NCBI GenBank assembly: GCA_017959135.1
Contig: JAGDBH010000174.1
Span: forward strand, 1 to 10,637
Source: Succinivibrio sp.
GTDB lineage: Bacteria > Pseudomonadota > Gammaproteobacteria > Enterobacterales > Succinivibrionaceae
Direction of reading: 5' to 3'
Length of the DNA stretch: 10,637 nt
This document shows positions 6,086 to 10,637 of the stretch, in pieces; position 1 is the stretch's first letter, and each line of letters starts with the position of its first letter. Both the position numbers and the translations under genes were made by a program. A model generated the notes under the pieces. That model did no database searches. It was given only the letters and a program-made list of their open reading frames with translations, and was not told the DNA's origin.

Positions 6086-6937
6086 TTAATCATGAATTCT
6101 GTGGCTACCTATACTGATGGCGATATCAGGATTCATTTCATCGTAGATGGTGCTTTTCTTTGTATCCAGTTTTTTGATGCTTAAGAGCTCTTCATCATCA
6201 AGCTTAAAGTCGAAAATATCAAAGTTAGATATGATTCTTTCTTTATGTGATGATTTTGGTATCACAGGAATATTTCTCTGTAGCAGCCAGCGCAGCATTA
6301 CCTGAGCTGTGGTTTTGTTATGTTTTCTGGCAATTTGTTCCAGGAGATCGTTTTTAAATACGTTATTGTTGCCTTCAGCGAAAGGAGACCACGCTTCATG
6401 TACGATGTTATGCTTCTCCATGAAATCATGTGCTTCCGTCTGCTGAAGCCACACATTTGTTTCTATCTGATTTACTGCAGGTATAATTTCATTGTGAGTG
6501 AAGAGATCCGCTAGTCTTTCATTCCAGAAACTTGTAACTCCAATGGCTCTGATTCGACCTTCCTTATAGAGTCTTTCCATTGCTCTCCAGGAACCGTAGT
6601 AATCTCCATAAGGCTTATGAATTAGGTACAAATCCAGAACATCCAGCTTCAGCTTTTTCATAGAGGAATCGAAAGCTCTTAGAGTGTTGTCATAGCCATG
6701 ATCCTGTACCCATAGCTTGGTGGTTATAAATAACTCAGAGCGATTGATTCCGCTTTGTGAAACAGCCTCTCCTACAGCATCTTCATTGAAGTAAGCTGCG
6801 GCGGTATCTATCAGGCGATAGCCTGTTTCAAGAGCATCATTTACTGCCTGTACTGCATCCTTGTGCTCAGGAATCTGAAAAACACCAAAACCCAGCATAG
6901 GCATCTTTACGCCATTGTTTAATGTAATATATTCCAT
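6086..6937 (-). CDS. Aldo/keto reductase paralogue with altered nicotinamide-pocket motifs
   Basis: 283 residues of the same AKR family as the next gene. The tetrad is intact: Asp44 and Tyr49 in LIDTAAAYFNE, Lys74 in TTKLW and His107 in LIHKPYG. The phosphate-binding segment VIPKSSHKERI is kept, so an active NADPH-dependent reductase is expected. It departs from the family where the nicotinamide is held: the usual Ser-Asn is Thr135-Ser136 (GVTSFW), and the usual NQVEYHP reads NQIETNVW. This may shift substrate range, cofactor affinity or activity. The C-terminal tail, rich in Ile, Ser and His, also differs from the neighbour. AAGGA lies about 7 bases before the ATG, and the gene begins 12 bases after the TetR-type gene, so they are surely cotranscribed. 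Substrate unknown; reactive aldehydes or dicarbonyls are the best guess from family and context. Confidence 0.9.
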   Translation of the reverse strand: MEYITLNNGVKMPMLGFGVFQIPEHKDAVQAVNDALETGYRLIDTAAAYFNEDAVGEAVSQSGINRSELFITTKLWVQDHGYDNTLRAFDSSMKKLKLDVLDLYLIHKPYGDYYGSWRAMERLYKEGRIRAIGVTSFWNERLADLFTHNEIIPAVNQIETNVWLQQTEAHDFMEKHNIVHEAWSPFAEGNNNVFKNDLLEQIARKHNKTTAQVMLRWLLQRNIPVIPKSSHKERIISNFDIFDFKLDDEELLSIKKLDTKKSTIYDEMNPDIAISIGSHRIHD

Positions 6938-6949
6938 TTTGTTTCCTTG

Positions 6950-7567
6950 TTATTTCTTCAAGTAAGCAGCTAGTGCAGGTGTTAAAAAATTTGAGATGTA
7001 ACTTTTTACCCTGCCAGATCCGATTACCTGACTATCCGACATACACCAGATAGTCATCAGTCCATATAGCTGCGCGTTTATCTGCACCGTAAAATCCTCG
7101 ATAGGGAAATATTCCGATAATTCTCCATGTCTTACCGCGTCAGCAAATACTGAATACAAAGCCTTATTGTCATACTGGTATTTTGTAAACTGAGGTTCTT
7201 CAGGCATTGGCAGAGGTTTTATGTTATTTCTTGTCCACTGCCTGCATGTTTCAATGCCGGCTCTTTCAATTGCCAGAAGAAAGTTTTCACAGTAATACTC
7301 AAGTCTTTCGATCAAAGTTTTATCTTTCATCTTGATAACTGTCTGCGCCAGAATATAGAAATCCAGTTTGTTGAGTTCTGAAATAACATCTTCTTTCTTT
7401 TTGAAGTAAGTATAAAAAGAACCGGTACTTACCTTAGCTTCCTTTGTTATTTCGATGATTGAGATTTCATCAAATCCTTTTTGGGATAAGAGCTTTTTTG
7501 CTGCATTAACAATTTTCTTTTTTGTTTCCAATGCATCCTGCTGGCGTTTTGTTAGCTTTTCACTCAT
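6950..7567 (-). CDS. TetR-type transcriptional regulator
   Basis: 205 residues, normal for the family. A basic N-terminus leads into the three-helix DNA-binding domain (about 12-62). The helix-turn-helix is visible at ISIIEITKEAKVSTGSFYTYF (36-55), with the characteristic FYTYFKKKEDV closing the motif. The remaining 140 residues are the helical dimerisation and ligand-binding domain, too divergent to assign an inducer. The start is set by AAAAAAGGAG about 6 bases before the ATG. It is the first gene of a tight run with two aldo/keto reductases (12- and 17-base gaps). Its promoter is covered by two tandem palindromes, so it most likely represses its own operon until a carbonyl compound or other ligand releases it. 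The physiological signal is inference. Confidence 0.92.
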   Translation of the reverse strand: MSEKLTKRQQDALETKKKIVNAAKKLLSQKGFDEISIIEITKEAKVSTGSFYTYFKKKEDVISELNKLDFYILAQTVIKMKDKTLIERLEYYCENFLLAIERAGIETCRQWTRNNIKPLPMPEEPQFTKYQYDNKALYSVFADAVRHGELSEYFPIEDFTVQINAQLYGLMTIWCMSDSQVIGSGRVKSYISNFLTPALAAYLKK

Positions 7568-7586
7568 GATGACTCCTTTTTTGTAT

Positions 7587-7614
7587 ATTATAATATATGT
7601 TGAATTAAATTCAA
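7587..7614 (-). promoter_or_regulatory. Promoter of the TetR-AKR-AKR operon
   Basis: On the minus strand TTGAAT (7614-7609), a 16-base spacer and a perfect TATAAT (7592-7587) form a good promoter. Transcription would start near 7580, about 13 bases before the ATG. Both operator palindromes overlap or abut the -35, as expected for repression. Confidence 0.65.
7600..7614. promoter_or_regulatory. TetR operator, site 1
   Basis: A perfect 15-bp palindrome, TTGAATT-A-AATTCAA, lies over the -35 hexamer and upstream half of the spacer of the tetR-AKR promoter. Its odd-length two-fold symmetry and size suit a TetR-family dimer. Its 13-bp core recurs immediately next to it as site 2. Confidence 0.6.
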
Positions 7615-7627
7615 TGAATGTAATTCA
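7615..7627. promoter_or_regulatory. TetR operator, site 2
   Basis: TGAAT-GTA-ATTCA matches the core of site 1 (TGAATTAAATTCA) at 11 of 13 positions. The centres are 14 bp apart (7607 and 7621). Two near-copies in tandem make chance symmetry in AT-rich DNA much less likely and suggest cooperative binding of two dimers. Confidence 0.5.
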
Positions 7628-7697
7628 CCATACACACTCTCTTCTTTTTTTGATGAAAAACAGATGATTCTGTACGACAGCTTATTATTTGAAAAAA

Positions 7698-7724
7698 AAA
7701 AGACAGTCATACAGACTGTCTTTT
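7698..7724 (-). terminator. Intrinsic terminator of glgCA (possibly bidirectional)
   Basis: GACAGTC (7702-7708) and GACTGTC (7714-7720) form a 7-bp GC-containing stem around a 5-base loop, extended by flanking A/T pairs. On the minus strand it is followed by about ten T residues (7701-7692), a textbook intrinsic terminator 16 bases past the glgA stop. The plus strand also has a short TTTT run, so it could work in both directions. It isolates glgCA from the TetR-AKR promoter. Confidence 0.9.
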
Positions 7725-7739
7725 CTAGGTATATAATTT

Positions 7740-9200
7740 TTACCACTTTGGTTTCTGCAGTGCACTCTTGTACAGAGTTTCATACTGAACACAGCTGTCA
7801 GACCAGTTGAAGCGAACCTTCATTGCATTCTGCTTGATTCGTTTCATCTCTGCATTATTCTCAAGATACAGAATCAGAGTTCTTCTTAAGCAGGACAGCA
7901 GTTCCTCAGAATTAGGATCCTTGAAGATAAAGCCAGTGCCGTTCTCACGATCAGTGTCATAGTCAACAACAGTATCCTGTAGACCACCCACCGCACGCAC
8001 GATAGGAAGAGTACCGTATGCCAGAGAGTAAATCTGGTTTAGACCGCAAGGCTCGAAGATTGAAGGCATCAGGAAGAAATCTGCTGCAGCCTCAATCTGG
8101 TGAGCAAGCATATTGTCATAAACAGACTTGAAGACCATCTTTCCAGGATGTCTATTTGCAATTTCCTCCATCTGTTTCTGCAGTGCAGGATCACCGGTAC
8201 CTTCGATGACAACCTGAACCTTATGCTGCAGGAATCTGTCAAGAATAGGAATAAGCAGACCGATACCTTTCTGATCAGTCAGACGGGCAACCATACCGTA
8301 CATTGGGGTATCACCCATCTCAAAGCCAAGCTTACGCTGGAAAAGGTATTTACCAAGGATCTTCTGATCAACGGTATTTACTTCATAACGTATTCTCAAA
8401 AACTGGACAGTAGCTGTATCCCAGTCAGAGTAGTCACAGCCGTTGATGATACCTGACAGATCCATCTGTCTGTCAATAAAGTTCTGGGTCATACCGTGAC
8501 CGCCGATGTATGAGGTTAATTCCTTGGCATAACCAGGAGAAACGGTATTAATCTTATCTGCGTAGAATACACCACACTTTAAGAAGTTAATGAATGAACC
8601 CTGTGAAACTTTGTCATTGTAGATACCACTGATTTCTGGGAGATAGGAAATCTGGGATCTGTCAAATACACCCTGGAATGCTCCATTATGAATGGTGATC
8701 ACTGAGCGTGATTTCTCAAAGAATGGATCATGAGCATATTTGATGCGTAACAGCATAGGTGCAAGACCGGTATGCCAGTCGTTACAGTGGAGAATATCAA
8801 ACTGGAAACCGATAATTCTTGCTGTTTCAATTGCTGCGGCAGAGAAGAATGCATAGCGATAACCGTTGTCGGCATAAGCCTCATTGTTGTCGCCATACAT
8901 TGATGTTCTGTCGAAATACTGTGGACAGTCGATCAGCAATACTTCAACCTTTGAGTTGAGAATAGCTTTTCTGACTTTGTAGGGAATATGTAACTTAACG
9001 TCTGAGTGAGACTGGTTAAGTACACCTTCAGCAATGATTGGTAAATCCTGCCAGCCTTTGATGATAGAATAGCAAGGAAGCACAATTTTAACATCGTGTC
9101 CTCTTGCCTGTAATTCCAAAGGAAGGGCCTTTGCCACATCAGCAAGGCCTCCGGATTTAACAATATCTGCAACTTCAGATGATAATAATAATACTTTCAC
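7740..9200 (-). CDS. glgA: Glycogen synthase (ADP-glucose:alpha-1,4-glucan glucosyltransferase)
   Basis: Adds glucose from ADP-glucose to the non-reducing end of an alpha-1,4-glucan in the cytoplasm. The 486 residues compare with 477 in E. coli GlgA. The GT5 N-terminal Rossmann domain opens with KSGGLADV (15-22), the ADP-glucose-binding K-x-G-G-L motif. Further landmarks are HCNDWHTGL (138-146), ITIHNGAFQGVF (169-179), NTVSPGYAKEL (218-228) and INGCDYSDWD (252-261). The C-terminal domain has the donor-phosphate residues Arg306 and Lys311 in VARLTDQKG, then SIFEPCGLNQIYSLAYGTLPIVRAVGGLQDTV (380-411), carrying the catalytic Glu383 region. All key motifs are intact. The start is GTG at 9200, with AGGGG about 7 bases upstream, and no nearby ATG competes. 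It follows glgC by 40 bases on the same strand and ends just before a strong terminator, so the two form a glgCA operon. Confidence 0.97.
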   Translation of the reverse strand: MKVLLLSSEVADIVKSGGLADVAKALPLELQARGHDVKIVLPCYSIIKGWQDLPIIAEGVLNQSHSDVKLHIPYKVRKAILNSKVEVLLIDCPQYFDRTSMYGDNNEAYADNGYRYAFFSAAAIETARIIGFQFDILHCNDWHTGLAPMLLRIKYAHDPFFEKSRSVITIHNGAFQGVFDRSQISYLPEISGIYNDKVSQGSFINFLKCGVFYADKINTVSPGYAKELTSYIGGHGMTQNFIDRQMDLSGIINGCDYSDWDTATVQFLRIRYEVNTVDQKILGKYLFQRKLGFEMGDTPMYGMVARLTDQKGIGLLIPILDRFLQHKVQVVIEGTGDPALQKQMEEIANRHPGKMVFKSVYDNMLAHQIEAAADFFLMPSIFEPCGLNQIYSLAYGTLPIVRAVGGLQDTVVDYDTDRENGTGFIFKDPNSEELLSCLRRTLILYLENNAEMKRIKQNAMKVRFNWSDSCVQYETLYKSALQKPKW

Positions 9201-9240
9201 AGATATCCCCTATATGTCTATTTTTTATTGATCGGGATCA

Positions 9241-10485
9241 CTAATATCCCAGTCTTAAACCTTTACCTACGACTATTATGCCATTATCTGAGATATTTAT
9301 CTTGCCTTTTTTGTATTGTGCAGCAAGTTTTTTATCTTCTTCAATATCATAGCCTAGGGTAAAGCCTGGAGCGATTTCAACGTATCTGTCCAGAATTACA
9401 TTTCTTACCTTTGCGCCCTTACCGATGGTGTTATCTCCGATCATTACGCAGCCTTCAACATTTGCACCGTCATTGGCAGTACATCTGAAGCCTAATACTG
9501 ATTTGTTGATTGTTGCACCGTTAATCTCGCATCCGGCTGAAATCAGGGACATTGAAACGTGTGACTCGTTATCATCGGTATCAACGAAGTTTGCTGGTGG
9601 TAGAGGTGGGTAGTAGGTGTGTAATGCCCACTTAGGATTGTGTAGATTGAACTTAGCGTAGTTGCCAAGAAGATCCATATGAGCTTCCCAGAAACTGTCA
9701 ACGCTTCCTACGTCTCTCCAGTAAGCTGAATCAGATTCACCTGCGATCTTAGCTGAGCTGAAGTCGTATACGAAGACCTTTCCGCGAGGGAACAGCTTAG
9801 GAATAATGTCCTTACCGAAGTCATGGCTTGATTTGCTGTCCTGCTGATCTTCAACAAGCTCGTTGATCAGAACGTCAGCCTTGAAGATGTAGTTACCCAT
9901 AGATACTAGAGAATATCCTGGCTCTGAAGGGCTCTCCTTTGGCTTTGCTGGTTTCTCCTGGAAACCAATCATGCATCCGTTTTCATCAACTTCGATAACA
10001 CCGAATTTACCAGCGCAGTCTTCTGACTTCATCTTGATTGCAGCTACGGTTAATTCAGCCTGTTTGCTGTTGTGGTAGTTCAGCATCTCTCTTACATCCA
10101 TCTTGTAGATGTTATCTGAACCGAATACGCAAACATGGTCAGGGAACTGATCACGAATAAAGGTCAGGTTCTGATAGATTGCATCTGCTGTACCCTGGTA
10201 CCATTCCTTTGATACACGCATCTGTGCTGGAAGTGAGTCGATGAATGCGCCTGGGATACCACTTACCTGCCAGCCATTCTTAAGATGCATCATTAAAGAC
10301 TGTGATTTGTACTGTGTAATAACAAAGATCTTAAGAATACCTGAGTTAACGAAATTGTTTAGAACGAAGTCGATCAGACGATAGCTTCCGCCAAATGGAA
10401 CTGCTGGTTTTGATCTGCTTTCGGTTAATGGCATTAAGCGAGTACCCTCACCGCCTGCCAGAATCATTGCTAATACTCCTGACAT
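9241..10485 (-). CDS. glgC: Glucose-1-phosphate adenylyltransferase (ADP-glucose pyrophosphorylase)
   Basis: Makes ADP-glucose and pyrophosphate from ATP and glucose-1-phosphate, the committed step of glycogen synthesis. It has 414 residues (E. coli 431, which has a longer N-terminus). The nucleotidyltransferase domain shows GGEGTRLMPLT (11-21), KPAVPFGG (26-33), WYQGTADAI (95-103), SDNIYKMD (123-130, Asp124 equivalent to the metal/catalytic Asp142 of E. coli), FQEKPAKP (175-182, Lys178 for glucose-1-phosphate) and SSHDFGKDIIP (219-229). The C-terminal left-handed beta-helix begins at about residue 310. E. coli Lys39, the fructose-1,6-bisphosphate activator residue, aligns with Ser34 (FGGSYRL), as I recall for the Vibrio-type enzyme, so allosteric control may differ. 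ACGGGGGA lies about 8 bases before the ATG. It is the first gene of the glgCA operon; branching enzyme and phosphorylase are not in the window. Confidence 0.96.
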   Translation of the reverse strand: MSGVLAMILAGGEGTRLMPLTESRSKPAVPFGGSYRLIDFVLNNFVNSGILKIFVITQYKSQSLMMHLKNGWQVSGIPGAFIDSLPAQMRVSKEWYQGTADAIYQNLTFIRDQFPDHVCVFGSDNIYKMDVREMLNYHNSKQAELTVAAIKMKSEDCAGKFGVIEVDENGCMIGFQEKPAKPKESPSEPGYSLVSMGNYIFKADVLINELVEDQQDSKSSHDFGKDIIPKLFPRGKVFVYDFSSAKIAGESDSAYWRDVGSVDSFWEAHMDLLGNYAKFNLHNPKWALHTYYPPLPPANFVDTDDNESHVSMSLISAGCEINGATINKSVLGFRCTANDGANVEGCVMIGDNTIGKGAKVRNVILDRYVEIAPGFTLGYDIEEDKKLAAQYKKGKINISDNGIIVVGKGLRLGY

Positions 10486-10543
10486 AGGAATTCCCCCGTA
10501 AATAAATTTGTTCTTAAATTAAAATGATAGTTTCACTAGGGGT

Positions 10544-10549
10544 AGTATA
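10544..10549 (-). promoter_or_regulatory. Candidate -10 element for glgCA
   Basis: TATACT on the minus strand lies 59 bases before the glgC ATG. No good -35 lies 15-18 bases further upstream (only A-rich sequence), so this would be a weak or activator-dependent promoter. The rest of the 152-base region 10486-10637 is AT-rich and shows no open frame. It also holds the palindrome at 10588-10600 and a TATAAT on the plus strand (10621-10626) that might serve a gene beyond the window. Confidence 0.35.
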
Positions 10550-10587
10550 GATTAAATTTGAAATTGATTTTTTTACACGCTTCAAAC

Positions 10588-10600
10588 TTGTGATTCACAA
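10588..10600. promoter_or_regulatory. Palindromic operator candidate upstream of glgC
   Basis: TTGTGA-T-TCACAA is a perfect 13-bp palindrome about 40 bp upstream of the candidate glgC -10. The half-sites look like those of CRP, but the spacer is one base instead of six, so it is not a CRP site. A different dimeric regulator is possible. It could act on glgCA or on a divergent gene outside the window. Confidence 0.35.
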
Positions 10601-10637
10601 AGGGACTTTCAGTGATTTTGTATAATCTATTGAAAAA

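Noticed and set aside
6320..6514. A 64-codon open frame on the plus strand
   Set aside because: It is antisense to the first aldo/keto reductase, with no promoter or credible start context.
7660..7673. ACAGA-TGAT-TCTGT small hairpin between the tetR promoter and the glgCA terminator
   Set aside because: A 5-bp stem is expected by chance in a window of this size. It has no U-tract and no relation to either promoter element.
8100..8456. A 118-codon open frame on the plus strand
   Set aside because: It is antisense to glgA, within its conserved C-terminal domain. The open frame is a by-product of the glgA codons.
8699..9172. Two open frames of 65 and 79 codons on the minus strand
   Set aside because: Both are shifted-frame shadows inside glgA, which is continuous and has all GT5 motifs, so there is no frameshift to explain.
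10588..10600. A CRP (cAMP receptor) site upstream of glgC
   Set aside because: CRP half-sites TGTGA and TCACA need a 6-base spacer; here it is one base. Kept only as an operator of an unknown regulator.

Overview
The window is AT-rich bacterial chromosome, probably from a gammaproteobacterium. The evidence is the glgC-glgA gene order, with a GlgC that resembles my recollection of the Vibrio form more than the E. coli form, together with YqhD-like and DkgA-like reductases. The low GC and the metabolic content would suit an anaerobic gut or rumen lineage such as the Succinivibrionaceae. That placement is inference from remembered family sequences, not from a search.

Layout, left to right. (1) 1-698, minus strand: the N-terminal 232 residues of a membrane transporter of the NTP/NDP-exchange (Tlc-like) MFS group, cut by the window edge. 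(2) 889-4090, minus strand: a four-gene run transcribed from a good sigma70-type promoter at 4114-4142. In order of transcription it holds a cytoplasmic flavodoxin, a second flavodoxin with a Sec signal peptide, a short-chain dehydrogenase with a GTG start, and an iron-containing alcohol dehydrogenase of the YqhD/BDH type. A long inverted repeat follows. (3) 4210-5100, plus strand: a LysR-type regulator divergent from that run. The shared 119-base gap holds two face-to-face promoters and a T-N11-A palindrome placed as expected for a LysR site. (4) 5211-7567, minus strand: a second run, TetR-type regulator followed by two paralogous aldo/keto reductases. Its promoter is covered by two tandem copies of a 13-bp palindrome. 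(5) 7740-10485, minus strand: glgC and glgA, the two core genes of bacterial glycogen synthesis, ending in a textbook intrinsic terminator at 7698-7724.

The middle 6.7 kb (889-7567) reads as an accessory reductase island. Four NAD(P)H-dependent carbonyl or alcohol oxidoreductases from three unrelated folds (one Fe-ADH, one SDR, two AKRs) and two flavodoxins sit under two local regulators. In E. coli the YqhD and DkgA homologues are neighbours, reduce glyoxal, methylglyoxal and other aldehydes, and are controlled by an AraC-type protein. Here the same enzyme classes are split between a LysR unit and a TetR unit, with flavodoxins added, one of them apparently exported. A role in clearing reactive carbonyls or electrophiles is the most economical reading, but substrates and inducers cannot be read from the sequence.

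No rRNA, tRNA, CRISPR array, insertion sequence, phage gene or toxin-antitoxin pair was seen. No stretch longer than 300 bases lacks a gene.
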